A stretch of DNA of 64,000 bases from Silene conica (GCA_029255685.2 CM055319.2:26755568-26819567); one strand, 5' to 3'; counted from the stretch's first letter, positions 33,200 to 45,136 are shown. Program-made: numbers and translations. Notes: generated from the letters alone by a model not told the origin.

Positions 33200-36100
33200 C
33201 TGAAAAAGTAAAAGGAAACGAAGCTAATAAGAGATTACTAAAAACGTTGCAGCATGCATGGATAATCTAATAATTAAACGTCGTATACAGTATACAGTAC
33301 CTGTGTCGTTGCTTATAGAGTTAATGTAAGTAAATTGTGCAGCAGGAAGTTTGGAATTGAGACGATCAACCAAAGAAATAAGGTTTTGGTTAAACAAGAC
33401 GGCAGCATTGTTGATGTTGTCAACACAAAGCGAGCCGTTTGTCCCATGCATGTATATTTCTGCTAGCGTGCATCCAATCAAACCCACTCCGAACACAGCC
33501 ACCTTTCTTGCTCCATATGTATACAATTTCTATTCATTGGGAGTCAAAAATCAGAATTACATAATTTTGGTGCGCATTGGGTAAACCCTCGGATATATGT
33601 GATAGAAAGAAAGAAGTTACCTTTAATTGGCGGGAATACTGACGAATAAGTACTTGAGCATACTGTTCAGGGGTATAGACGGAGCTTGATCTGTAATGTT
33701 GTGGTACAAAGTAGTTATTGATGAAATCATTGTTGCCCATATTTACGGTATACAGACACTTGTTTAGAATTCCAACTTTTCCCATCAAAGTAAGTTTTGT
33801 GATTGTATTAAAGTGATTTGCTAACTGCCTATCCAGGCTTATTCGATCACCCTGTCATACCACAACATCAAAATTACATTTGTTAACCCAATTGTTAGCG
33901 ACTACATATAACATATATACTCCGTTTAATTTTAAACTAGTTTAAACCCGTGCAAAAGAATGCACGGGTCGTATTAACAAATGCAACGTAGTATTATTGT
34001 ATACATGAACATATATATACATTAGACGAAATAATAAGCAATATATATATTAGATAATCAAAATATATCTCCTAATATAAGTTGGGTTACATTAACAATT
34101 TTGATTAATAGGCGGAGCTAACATAGGTTTCATTATACATGATACTTGAAAAATATTTTCTATAATAAATTTGAAAAAAATTAACTTGCAAAAATTAAAG
34201 TATACTAAAATTATTTTTATTTGAATTTGAAAAAATAATGTTATTGTAAGTATTATTATTTATATATAAAATTTATATAGAAAGAATACATGTAAATGTT
34301 TCATACAAATCCGGAAAAAGTTACAATTTTTAAGTATTTATAAACTATTTTTTTTTGAACAAGCAAAATATTTTATATATGGAAAAAATTATGTTCTAAA
34401 TGTAATGTTTATATAATAGTATAGATTTGCCGGTGAAAGCAGAGTAGGACTTCGGTCAATTTTATTTATAATTATAATTTATTATTAGTAATTTTGTACG
34501 TAAATTGCAACATTTTATATAAATTGTGACGTTTTAGTGTATCTTATAACATATCAATAAACTATAGAAATTGTGAAATGAGCTTTCAAATAGGAACACA
34601 CATAATAAAATCTTGAAACTAAATAAAATCCACCAAAATAAAAAACTTTTGCATTCCCTATTTTTGAGAAGCCAATTAGAATAAGCTAAATGTTATTCCT
34701 TTTATAGAAAGGGATGTTTTACGGTAAACTAGTTTTACACCCAGTGTGCAAAATGTACAACTATATATATATATATGTATATATATGTATATATATGTAT
34801 ATATATATGTATATATATGTATATATATATGTATATATATATGTATATATATATATATGTATATATGTACGTATATAATAAAAAAAATAAGAAAATATAT
34901 ACTTTTAACTTATATATAAGGTACACAATTACCTAATAATTATTGTTATTTTTTGTTTATTCCGTCTTATCTTACGGCACTTCTACATACGATTAAAATA
35001 AAGGCGGAAACAAAAAAAAAATATTACTTACCAAATAAAATATTTATTAACGTATTAGAGGATCTTAAAAAGATGCGATTAAAAAAATTAATTTATAATT
35101 TATTTTTTTATGTCAACTTTCTTTTTTCTATTTCTATTGTTTAACTATTGTTCTCTTTTTTCTTCTCCGATATTAATATAGAACTATAAATATTTATTAA
35201 CATTTTTCTGTTTTTCTATTTTAATCATTGAAAACTTATATTCTAAATAATCTACAAACAAGATCTCCGTTAATGAATGAGTGATATAAATTTAATCAGT
35301 GAATTTTGTGTATAATTGTTGTAAATTACAACGAATGGTTGATACTAATGAGTAAGAATATATATGTTTGCCAAAATAGCAAAAACAAATATACTTTTTT
35401 AAAATTTTCTTTAATTTAGTAATATTAGTGATTAAAATGTAAATTTTATCGGCATAATTGATGGTTTGAAATAATAAAAACTTGATATCAAGTGGTGAAG
35501 CAGGATATGATTTGTTTTTTCAATAATGAGGAGCCAACAACATTGTTCTAAAATGTTGTAGCTTTTATAAATAAAAGATTCAGTCAATCCCATTTTTTTT
35601 TAAGAATGGTCTGATTTTGCTTAAGTATATAATGAGCTTCGGATAAACTCGTACTAAAAGTGTCTTTTAACCGCCCAAGCAAATTAGAGTTTTGATTAAA
35701 TGGAAAGATAGGACTTGTCTAACTCAATTGTCTCGCTTATTTAAAATATGTTCCGTGAGTATTACTGTGTTTTAAAAGAGATGACGTGATGGTAGTGTTC
35801 TCATTTGGGGTTGGTGGGATGGGATCCTCGATGGATAGCGAGTTCTTGATGGGATTGAGATGTATGATATAGCATCATTAAGGATGGCGTTGGTGATGTC
35901 CGTTGCTGGGTTGTGACGATGGTGAAGAGATAAGGAAGTGCACCTTTGATGCTTAAAAACTTTATTATAGTGCTCAAAATATTCTAGTATACTATTGATA
36001 TTATTTTGAAATACATACATTGCAACAGGTAATAATTAACTTAGATATAATGTTAAACCATATGCTATGTCTAATTACTTATTTACATATGTTTCAAATA

Positions 36101-37814
36101 AAATTAAAGGTAAAACACTTTCTTAGTGAAACTAATTACTCCTCGCGAAACCAATTCGATCTGATTGACAAGAACCAAGAAGGCGGATCTAAAACCCAAA
36201 ATTGACCCAACTGTAACCCTCGTCTTTGACCTGAAACCCGAATTAACTCGGCCCAACCCGAGTATGACTCGAACTTTGTTCAACCGGAACTAATCCGACG
36301 ACCCGACATGACCCGATCCAAAACTACCTAACTCGAAAATGTCCCGAAAAAGCACGTCTCTACTTAAACAAAACAGACTTAAAGTGAACAATTTAAAACC
36401 ACACTTTTATTGTTAAACCTGAAAATAAATAAAGAAATAAATATCAATACAAAAATAAGACAATCTAATAATATAATACTAAATATATCTTCAATGTGGG
36501 ACAATTTAACTATTTATTCATAGTATATTAATCACCTACATAAACTAGCACTTTGAATAGCTGTATTTTTTATAAAGTAAGGATTCTTGACTTACGATTG
36601 GCTTAGTCGGCTAAACCTTAATATGACTTTTGTACACAATTTTTAATATGTGCAAATTATTTGAAATTTATACATAAATAATACCATTTTTTACCACGAA
36701 TTTTTCATAATATTTTAATGATACCTTTTGCCAAAAATGTGAAAGTTTTTATAAAAAAGTCAGAAACATCTCTTGAAAGTAATATAGGAAATAAATATTA
36801 TATTATAGTAATTAAAGATTCTCCACTTTATTTTCACATCAAAATTATGATTTATGATAACTTTATTTAATATCGCTCGAAAAAACCTCTTTCAGATATA
36901 TTTAGATTGCTAAAAAATTAGGTCACAAATTCTTGTTTCATATGGACAATTTCCGTCAACCAAAAAAGACGAGATTTTGTGATTATTTGACGGTCAAATA
37001 CTCAAATGTAACCACACTAATCTAACAACTGTTATAACATATAGTAAACATTTGTGTGTAAAAATATTCTCAAAATTATGTGTTATTAATCTAAAACAAA
37101 AATAACTAAAATTTATTTGTTATACAATCATTTGTCTATAATAGTGATGTGCCTCTTGGGATGCAATCATGGGTACTACTAGTAGTTATCACAAATTCTT
37201 ATTTGCAACGGCACTATCCGTCGCAAATTTGTGATAGATATCGTTTTCTCTCATAAAATACCCACTTTTTCTCTCTCCAACACTATTCTTATGGTCCCCT
37301 TTCTCTACTACTCATTCTGTATCCATTTTATCTCACAAAATATCCATCATAAATGCTGACCCGTCGCAAGCAAGACTTACTAATTAGTTATACGGTCATA
37401 AAAATCATTGGTACTTTGTACCGAAAGTAAAATAAAATCATTGGTACTATAGTTAGGCCCTGTTCTTTTGGACTGAAACTTAACTGAACTGAACTGAACT
37501 GAACTTATAGGATTTGAACTGAACTGAACTGAACTTATAGGAACTGAACTGAACTTATAGGAACTGAACTTAACTGAACTTATAGGAACTGAACTGAACT
37601 GAACTTATAGGAACTGAACTGAACTTATAGGAACTGAACTGAACTTATAGGATCTGAACTGAACTTAACTTATAGAATCTGAACTGAACTTATAAAATCC
37701 GAACTTAATTAACTTTATTTTAATTTAAGTTAACTATTATTATTATTATTACTATTATTATTATTATTATTATTAATGTTGTTATTATTATTATTGTTGT
37801 TGTTGTTGTTGTTG

Positions 37815-37858
<44 letters not shown>

Positions 37859-40800
37859 CAATAGATGACATTGATAAAAAATTAGTCTAAAACACAAGGT
37901 AGTTTAAAATATTTTCAACTTTATATATAATGGTTTGTTCATAGTTCATATATTATACTACAATTACATTCGATAAAAAATAATTCACTATTACAATTTT
38001 CTCTAACCATTTATTTTCTCTAACAATGGTGATTAAGAAACTGATTAATGGGAGAGTGACAATTGGTGAGGGTGAGGGCGTCCTATGATGAGTTGTTGTT
38101 TTTTGGCATTAATGAGGATGATAGTTTGACATTAATTAGAGAGTAACAGACGGGTAAATTATTAATGAGTTGTTTTTTTATAGATGACGTGTATCGAATA
38201 ATTAAAGGAAATGTTTGTATCGGTTGTTAAAAATAATTCTCCGTATATAACTTTTCTTAATTGAGTTTATATGAACTAAACTTATATGAACTGAACTTAT
38301 AGGAACTGAACTGAACTTATTGGAACTGAACTGAACTGAACTGAACTTATAGGAACTGAACTGAACTTATAGGAACTGAACTGAACTGAACTTATAGGAT
38401 CTGAACTGAACTGAACTTATAGGAACTGAACTGAACTTATAGGAACTGAACTGAACTGAACTGAACTTATAGGATCTGAAGTGAACTTAAGTTAAGTGAC
38501 TTGAAGTCCAAAAGAACAGGGCCTTAATAGTACTATGCATCTTGGGGTGTAATCATTGGTACTAATATGCCTCTTGGGATGTAATCAACTCGCACTTCTT
38601 TTATTTCAAAAAATCTCATTTATGACGGAAGATATCTATTACAAACTTGTGATGGGTCTATTATCTAGGTAAGTAGGAAAAAACAAACATTTGTTATTCC
38701 TTAAACTTGTCTTATCTACACAAGTGGGAGTTATGCGATTAGTCATAAGCTTATGACGATATCCGTCACAAAGGAGACTTATTGCTTAATTATGTACTCG
38801 TTTACACCCCTCATTTATATCTCTATTCCCTCTTTCAATCTATTTTCCTTATTTTATCACTAATTTATCTCTACATTTTTTTCCTTCTTGTTCTTATTCT
38901 ATAACACCTTTTATTATTATTTTAATATTTTTTTAATACTTGTGTATAAAGTAAACTTATACTTCTAGTATTGAGTTGAAGGATATATCTTTTTAGTATG
39001 AGCTACGTTTACCTTTATTCTTTGTCTTTAGAAAAGTCCAATTAAAACATCCAACCTTTTAATTATTTTCACTTATATCCCTAAGTATATGTTAATCTCA
39101 CTTCTACCCCTATTTTTCCGGAAAGGTTACGCTTTGACATTCTAGTTGCATGCTAATCATTAACATAATACTAAGCACCAACAATTAAAACGTTAAGTAT
39201 ATTTTGAAATACCTTTTATTTGACATATACAACACTTTAACTTTTGAAGGGTAAAAGATGAATGTTGAAGATGAAGTGGAGGTAGACCTGTCAAACGGGT
39301 CGAACGGTCGGGCTACGGGTCGGGTAGATACGGGTTCAGGTAAAATACGGGTCGAGTGTATTTCGGGTCGGGTAAAATACGGGTCAAGTCTATACGGGTT
39401 CCGGGTCGGGTTCGGGTAAAAACACGGGCCAAGCAACATCTTTTCCTCGCATCTTTTAATACATTTTTTATATCGTAATTTATACCCTTTATACGTTTTC
39501 TCTCCTCTTACTCGTCTTAGTCAATATAATTGTCACCATTTTCGCCATCACCATCGTTATCGTCATCATCTTCATTAACTAGCTAAGTACGATAATTAGA
39601 CTCAAATAAGATAACAATGATGACGTGACATGTGATCTGAGGTGATGAGGTGGCAGTGTTGACGCGAAGTGCGGTTCAGTTCGATGTAATACGGTGAAAG
39701 TGACGGTATGACACACACTTCGAGGTGATGATGTGACATGTGAGTCTAGGCGATGAAGTGGCAATGATGATGTGGAATGAGGTGTAAGTGACAGTGTAGC
39801 ACGCATTTCAATGTGATGATGTGACATGTAGTCCATCGAAATAATGAGGTGACAATGCTAACGAGGAATGTAACTTGACGTACTACACTAAAAGTGACGA
39901 CGTGACACAGACTTCGATGTGATGACATGGCATGTGGTACGAGTTAATGAGTTAATGGTGTTGTCGTGGAATGCAATTCAACGTACTATGGTAAAAATGA
40001 TGGTGTGACAGACACTTTGAGATGATGACGTGGCATGTTGTCTTGACCCAACGGTCAACCCGCTGCGGGTCGGGTTTTGACCCGTTATTTGCGGGTCAAA
40101 ATGGTTCGAGTATCTTTCGGGTTCGGGTTGAAAAAACCGGGTTATTGTGGGTTATTTACGGGTCGGGTTACGGTCGGTTTTCGGGTCGGGTCAGGTTTTG
40201 ACAGGTTTAAATGGAGGTATATAAAATAAATTTAAAGGGAAAACATGTTTGGTGGAAAGAAAATAATTATTTTAATTAGGGTATAATTTTTCATACGCCA
40301 TCCAATTTTCTGTGTTGTTCCTCTTTTTATATTGGTCTAATAATATTGATGTTCCCTCTTTCCACTTTTGGACAACATTGTGGGGTCCAAAATCAATTTC
40401 ACGTGGGGTCATAAATATTGTGTGGTCCAAATTGATTCCCTTATTTCTTGTGTCAAAATGAAAAGGGAACCACACAAGAAATCTGATGGAGTATTGTTTG
40501 AGAAATAGGAACATACATTAGAGGTACTATCTCACATTTTTTTTCTTTGTTTTTGATCATATGTATATTTTTTTGAGCATATGAATATTTTTTTGAGCTT
40601 ATGAATATTTTTTTGAGCTTATTACCTTAAACTTTATTTGTTTTTCATCATATGAGTTTTTTCAGAGATTATTACATCATACTTTATTTGTTTTTGAGCA
40701 TATGTGTATTTTTTCTGAGCTTATAAAAATTTATAAGTTAGATTTTAATTTTTTTCGTTAAAACTAAAATATAACTAAGTTTATATGTAATGTTTTTTAT

Positions 40801-43800
40801 TTTTACTTTATGTTTTTGAGCTTAATGTTTTAATAACTTAAGTCAAAAACTTTATACCAATACTCATAACTTTTAAAATAAAACTCAAAAACATTATTAT
40901 AAATGCTCAAAAAGTATAAAATTCATGGTAGTACATCGGATGTATGGTCCTTCTATTGGTATTGTTTAGTTGCCCTTAACATATTGACGCTACTTAACGT
41001 TATTACTTATTATGACCATGGTTAGTATATATTTAGACCAAAAGACAGGTCAATCGAGTTGGGACACTTCGGGTTGAGTAGATCGAGTATGGCAGTTTAG
41101 GTTTTTCATTGATTTCGTGTTAGTTCAGGTTGGGTTAGGATGTTTCGGGTTTTGGGTCTGGCGGGCTTGTTGGTCGAGTCTGCTTCGTGTCAAACGAGTC
41201 GGGTTATTTTTGGATCAATGAATAGAAGAAAAAAGTCATTTCAAGTCATTTCGGTTCAATAAAAGTTAAGTTTTGTATGGTAATTTTCGAGTTGGGTGAC
41301 TTCGGATCGGGCATTTTGAGTCGAGTCAATTACACGTCAAGAAAACTTGGGCGTTGTTGGGTCGAGTCTGGTCAATTCTGATTTCGGGTTACATTCGAGT
41401 GATGTAGTTTGGGTCAATTTCGAATCTCGGCACATCTTTTTAAGGCCGGGTTGGGTTGCTTCTACCTGGTCTATGTATAATAAAGTGTTGGAAGACACAA
41501 GTGGGCTTTCGTGAAAAATAAGGGTACTAGTGGGATTAGTCCACAATAATAGGGTACAAGATATGTTAAATAACTACCATTTTTATAGATAAGACAAAAA
41601 CAATGGATACAACTAAAAGGTTTTTCTTTTCTATGCAAGTGTGTATTCAACCAATTTTAATCTTAAAACGAATATATTCATCTTAAGAGATACTTATTAA
41701 TATCCTCATAAGTCATATCTGGTCATTATTACTTTTTATTTCATATTATAATATTCTCAAACTAGGAGATAGGACAATAAAAATAGAACGAAGGGATCAT
41801 ATCTATTTGCAGTTGGTCTTGTTTCAAACCAACACTTTTGGTCTGAAGTTTCAGACGGGCTAAATGTTACCATTTTACAGCAAAATGTGACCATTATTGA
41901 CAAACCAGTTATCATATACTGTAACATTGACCACACTCTTGTGGTTATATTTAACTATAAAATGGTAACATATGTTTGGTCTGAAACTTCAAACCAAAAG
42001 TATTGGTCTGAAACAAGAATTTGTGATCTATTTGACATTTTGGAAGCAATACTTATCCTATGCAATGGTAATATACCTTTTTTTTTCAAAATAGGGCTAT
42101 TTTTGAGTTAATAGTAACCACTTGAATTAAATTAAATACTCCATTTTTTAGCCATAAATAACTATTTAACCAAAAATAGTTACTATTTTATACTTCCTCC
42201 GATCCAGATAAAAGGTAACAGTTGCTTTATCACAGTTGTCGAGACACATTTTGCAACGTAAATATCTTGAGTTACACATTATTAAAAATTGTAAAAATTT
42301 GATATTCTTATAGCATTCATGACGATAAATCAAACAAGATCTCACATGACTATATTTTGTCTTATGGATTGACGGTAATATCAAAGATTCCCTAAGACCA
42401 TGAATAGTGTCATAAAGAAACCGTTACCTTTTGTCTGGATCGGAGGGAGTATTTATTAAAAAATGATCATTTTTCTATTGATCGCACATCAGACCATTGG
42501 AAGAGAATTTGTGTTTGGAAGACATTTAAGTAACTAAAGGGCGTTTTTATTAACTTTTAACTATGAAAAATATTCCCTCGTATTTTATAAGTTGTCCAAA
42601 AAAAAGGAGAGAACAATAACAACAGCTGCAGCAACAACAACAACAACAACGACTTAGTTCCAAAATGATCTGGGTCGGCTGATATGAATCATCATTTAGA
42701 ACCGTCATGTGTGAATTTCCATTTCAACTAGCGAAAATAAAGAAAGAAATGGGAAAACGAAAGTGGAGTGAAACATAATCTAAAAATGAAAGAGAATTTA
42801 TCTATTTTAAAATCAAAAGCAAGGAACAACAATAAAATTAAATAAAACCGGAAAAATGATCATCATAGAAGTATATAATAGGAGGGACTACGTACCAAAT
42901 GTTGGCCAGTTTCAGAGCGAATTCCTGCCGCTCCTGAAGCGTAGTTTACTCCCTTGACAATTTCATTCAACTTGGCAGTGCTATAAGGAGGAATGTAGTC
43001 CTCGAATCCCAACAATTCAGCTGCATTATTCACATAACAAATTGTGTGCTGTTAACTCAACTCGTCCTAAATTATCCGTCATACTCTGAAGACGGATAAT
43101 GACCCTCTCACAAAATGTAAGTAGCAACTGACAAATCCACTAAATGATCAATTTCTTCCCGCTTGTCTTCCCACTTGTATAATTGTGAGAGAATCATATC
43201 CGTCTTCACCTCACGATGGCCAGTAGAACACATTTTCTTCTAAATATGCAATGTTTCTATATGAATTAATTCAATTTTTTGAATCTAGCATCTAGTATAG
43301 TGTCGGTTTTTATTTGCCCATGAATTTAGGCCAATTGTCTATACCTCATACAAAATTAAGGTCCATTATTTTTAATATCACTCTTGACTCGGTCACCACC
43401 TACCATCCATGTAGCACCAAAACGGACACGGACACGGATACGAACACGGACACGACACGGACACTGGACACGGCATTTTATGAAATTTAGGACACGGAAC
43501 ACGACATTTAATAATAATAAAATATATATTTTATGGTTATAAATAACGTATAATTTTATTTTTATCATTTATTTGAAACTAAATCTAACCAAAACTTATC
43601 TTCTAATCGATTTTTTTAAAATTTTATTACTCGTCTAAATTATAATATGTTTAGCCATGTGTCCAACGAGTGATGGGTGTCTGAGTATTGGACACGATGT
43701 CGGATACGAGATGACTAATTAAGAAAAGTGTTAAATATATTAAAACTGATGTGTTTGGTGTTGTGTGTTGTCACCCATTTTCGGGACGACATATGGTGAT

Positions 43801-45091
43801 CGATATGATATAATGAGTTGAAGCTAAGTAAAATCACGGCACTGCAGTTCGCATTTGAATGAAAGTTTTGTGGACCGTATGAATAACTTTTTAGCACCCA
43901 CAAGGAAAAATGTTTGGCGTAAAAAAGAATATAAAATAGGGTAATATGGCCCAAAGATTCTTACGCCATTACTTTCCTTGTCTAACTTGGGGATGGTCCT
44001 ATCTACGTAGTGACATTGCACCTAAAATGGTGACATGAAACCGATATTTGGTTATGAAATGAATATTCAGGTTTATGCTTATTATCAGAGCCGTCTTCGA
44101 GATTTAGAGAGCCATGTGCGAAATTTTGAATGAGACCTTCTCTTTTAGTTTTTCATTTGAAGGTAAAATCGTTATTAAAACAGTTATATGTAATAAAAAC
44201 AATAGTAAATTATTTAAGAAATTTAAGATTAAACTATCCGAAAAAAATGAACATATATATTTGCTTACCAAAAGAATATTTTTGACTAATTTAAATAGGT
44301 GAAAATACAAGAGAAAAATAAAAGGATGCAATAATAAAGTTTCAAACATATAAAACTCAAGATTATTTGAACATGAATGTATAAATGAAAAGAACGACAT
44401 ATACAAGAAACCTAAATAAAATTTCAAACATGTAAAACTCAAGATTATTTGAACAGAGAATCGAACACAACACATCTTGTATAAGAGGTAAGTTTTCAAC
44501 CACTAAGCTAGTGTTATTGTACAACTTTATTACTACAGTTTTAGCTATATGTACAATCTGACACATTGTTGAGCCCTCCAAAATTAGGGGCCCTGTGCCG
44601 CCGCACGGGCTAAAAACCGGGCTTGCTTATTATAATAAAATCTTAAATCTTGTGAGATTATCGGGAATAGTAGAAAGTATTACTTTTTATTATTTCTATT
44701 TTATAAAGAATGTGTGTGATTAAGACTAATAATGTATGGAATATAAGTCGTTATGATAAACTTAGCGCGGAACCAAAACGTAATAAGTTAAAGTTAAGAA
44801 AAGAGAGAGCGTACCAATTCTATCAACAAAATTGAGACCGTTGGAAAACCTTCCGGTAGCGACACCGCCGGGAAAATCAATGCCATAAGGATGATAATTG
44901 GCTTTAGCCTTTGTGTTAAGGTTATTGTTGTTACCAACATCTGATAATGAGTCTCCAAAAATGAAGTAACATGGCACTACTGGTCTACTATTTACTAAAC
45001 CAATTGTGGCCATGAATACTAGTGGCGCAAATAATGCCATTATTCTCCACATTTTTCTTATTCTTTTTTGCCGACTGATGAGTGATGACAC
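32928..45091 (-). CDS. GDSL esterase/lipase, five exons, 377 codons
   Basis: Exons on the minus strand: 45091-44815, 43020-42896, 33851-33621, 33529-33301, 33199-32928. All introns are GT-AG and the 1134 spliced bases form one frame ending in TAG. The protein is a secreted plant SGNH hydrolase acting on acyl esters. A hydrophobic leader ([18 protein letters not shown]) precedes block I ([14 protein letters not shown], nucleophile Ser). Block II Gly is in [11 protein letters not shown], block III Asn in GNNDF, and block V in WDGFHTTE (Asp and His). Length matches the family's usual 350-380. Starts at codon 1, 14 (45052) or 18 (45040) are possible; the TATA box position favours 14 or 18. Intron 2 is 9.0 kb. 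Nothing looks broken; the substrate is unknown. Confidence 0.93.
33301..33529 (-). CDS. GDSL gene exon 4
   Basis: 229 bp. Encodes [20 protein letters not shown] and [19 protein letters not shown], the conserved block after GNND. It ends in phase 1 at GACACAG before GTACTG. Confidence 0.92.
33621..33851 (-). CDS. GDSL gene exon 3
   Basis: 231 bp. Starts [10 protein letters not shown] after acceptor TATGACAG. Contains the block [13 protein letters not shown] and ends RQYSRQLK before the donor GTAACT. Confidence 0.92.
33937..34425 (-). mobile_element. Short non-autonomous Helitron in intron 2
   Basis: On the minus strand it begins TCTATACTATTATATAAAC after an A (34426) and ends CTAG before a T (33936). 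A 9-bp perfect hairpin, ACCCGTGCA/TGCACGGGT with a 6-bp loop (33946-33969), lies five bases before the CTAG. TC start, terminal hairpin, CTRR end and A/T insertion site are the Helitron signature; the hairpin resembles those of Arabidopsis ATREP elements. 489 bp, no Rep/helicase. Confidence 0.85.
34761..34880. repeat. (TA)n/(TATATG)n microsatellite in intron 2
   Basis: Alternating TATATA and GTATATA runs over about 120 bp. Confidence 0.95.
34881..37455. other. Intron 2 AT-rich sequence, old repeats only
   Basis: No coding sequence. 36185-36350 has degenerate GACCCGA/CCCGAAT motifs, like the subterminal part of a decayed hAT-like element. 37200-37380 has GACGG and TCGCAAAT motifs (ACTATCCGTCGCAAATTTGTG) that partly mirror 38625-38775. 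Confidence 0.4.
37456..38523. mobile_element. PIF/Harbinger-like element with GAACTGAACT arrays
   Basis: Ends GGCCCTGTTCTTTTGGACT (37456) and AGTCCAAAAGAACAGGGCC (38523) form a 19-bp perfect inverted repeat, flanked by TTA (37453-37455 and 38524-38526). Just inside each end is a same-strand array of GAACTGAACTTATAG units (37480-37710 and 38270-38485). The centre holds an ATT microsatellite and unique DNA. 1068 bp, non-coding. A 3-bp TTA duplication fits PIF/Harbinger. Confidence 0.85.
37734..37857. repeat. (ATT)n/(GTT)n microsatellite
   Basis: Imperfect TTA/TTG trinucleotide run inside the Harbinger-like element. Confidence 0.95.
38527..39274. other. Intron 2 spacer between two elements
   Basis: No gene. 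The phrase CTCTTGGGATGTAATCA (38569) repeats one at 37152 and a variant at 38535, left and right of the Harbinger-like element, suggesting it landed inside an older repeated sequence. Confidence 0.4.
39283..40209. mobile_element. hAT-like element with GGGTCGGGT subterminal repeats
   Basis: Ends TAGACCTGTCAAAC and ...TTTTGACAGGTTTA are inverted, with flanking AGTGGAGG (39275-39282) and AATGGAGG (40210-40217), an 8-bp duplication with one mismatch. Subterminal zones (39296-39430 and 40045-40200) are packed with GGGTCGGGT and GGGTTCGGGT. The middle (39590-40035) has repeated TGATGACGTGACATG-like units. 927 bp, non-coding. Related in layout to the hAT-like element at 26094. Confidence 0.8.
39600..40035. 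repeat. GATGATGTGACATG interspersed units
   Basis: At least six loosely spaced (50-70 bp) copies of a GATGA(C/T)GTG(A/G)CATGT motif, often followed by ACACTTTGA or ACACACTTCGA. A degenerate tandem repeat of about 120 bp inside the hAT-like element. Confidence 0.7.
40545..40725. repeat. AT-rich tandem repeat GAGCATATGAATATTTTTTT
   Basis: Five to six imperfect copies of a ~20-bp unit, GAGC(A/T)TATGAATATTTTTTT, in intron 2. The last copies are diverged and longer. Confidence 0.8.
41040..41470. other. Degenerate GGGTTGGGT/TCGGGTT repeat zone in intron 2
   Basis: G/T-rich with recurring TCGAGT, TCGGGTT and GGGTTGGG. It resembles the subterminal repeats of the hAT-like elements at 39283 but has no clear ends. 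Probably a decayed copy. Confidence 0.4.
41812..42022. mobile_element. Foldback (inverted-repeat) MITE in intron 2
   Basis: Arms CTTGTTTCAAACCAACACTT...GGTCTGAAGTTTCAGAC and their inverted partner GGTCTGAAACTTCAAACC...AAGTATTGGTCTGAAACAAG surround about 110 bp. Arms match over about 45 bp with a few changes. Transcripts of either strand would form a long hairpin. Duplication not identified. Confidence 0.75.
42193..42449. mobile_element. Stowaway MITE (Tc1/mariner type)
   Basis: Ends CTTCCTCCGATCCAGATAAA and ...TTTGTCTGGATCGGAGGGAG are flanked by TA on both sides. CTCCCTCCG-type ends with TA duplication are the Stowaway signature. 257 bp, in GDSL intron 2. Confidence 0.93.
42612..42720 (-). 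mobile_element. 5'-truncated RTE-type LINE tail
   Basis: On the minus strand the sequence ATTCATATCAGCCGACCCAG...TTTTGGAACTAAGTCG runs into (TTG)n. That is the conserved 3' end of plant RTE LINEs, which end in a short TTG repeat instead of poly(A). Only about 100 bp is left. Confidence 0.7.
42896..43020 (-). CDS. GDSL gene exon 2
   Basis: 125 bp after a TAATGCAG acceptor. It encodes [13 protein letters not shown] and [19 protein letters not shown], the block II region, and ends on a codon boundary before GTACGTAG. Too short to show as a long ORF. Confidence 0.92.
43412..43700. repeat. CGGACACGGACACGG repeats in intron 1
   Basis: 43420-43500 has about eight GGACACG units. A partial inverted match (GGACACGATGTCGGATACGAG) lies at 43690-43710. 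Probably an old MITE with GTGTCCG-type ends; boundaries not resolved. Confidence 0.5.
44085..44625. mobile_element. hAT-like element in intron 1, with tRNA-like segment
   Basis: Flanked by the perfect 8-bp duplication GCTTATTA (44077-44084 and 44626-44633). Ends TCAGAGCCGTCTTC and ...AAACCGGGCTT are a short imperfect inverted repeat; GGGGCCCTGTGCCGCCGCAC near the right end is typical of a common plant hAT family. 541 bp, AT-rich inside, with an internal direct repeat of about 30 bp (TAAAACTCAAGATTATTTGA at 44351 and 44431). Confidence 0.82.
44450..44515 (-). other. tRNA-like segment inside the intron-1 hAT element
   Basis: Minus strand: ACACTAGCTTAGTGGTTG (close to the box A consensus) and, after about 30 bases, TGTGTTCGATTCTC (box B-like). 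No cloverleaf acceptor stem. tRNA-derived or convergent. Confidence 0.5.
44815..45091 (-). CDS. GDSL gene exon 1
   Basis: Encodes the leader, the [14 protein letters not shown] nucleophile block and [13 protein letters not shown]. It ends in phase 1 at GAATTG followed by the donor GTACGC (minus strand). The open frame continues 53 bp into the intron but the family pattern stops here. Confidence 0.92.
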
Positions 45092-45136
45092 CCGTAAGTA
45101 AGCAATTGTTGGTTGAATGCTATGCGAAGACCTCTA

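Noticed and set aside
34735..34926. 63-codon Tyr/Ile ORF
   Set aside because: Reads through a TA/TATATG microsatellite.
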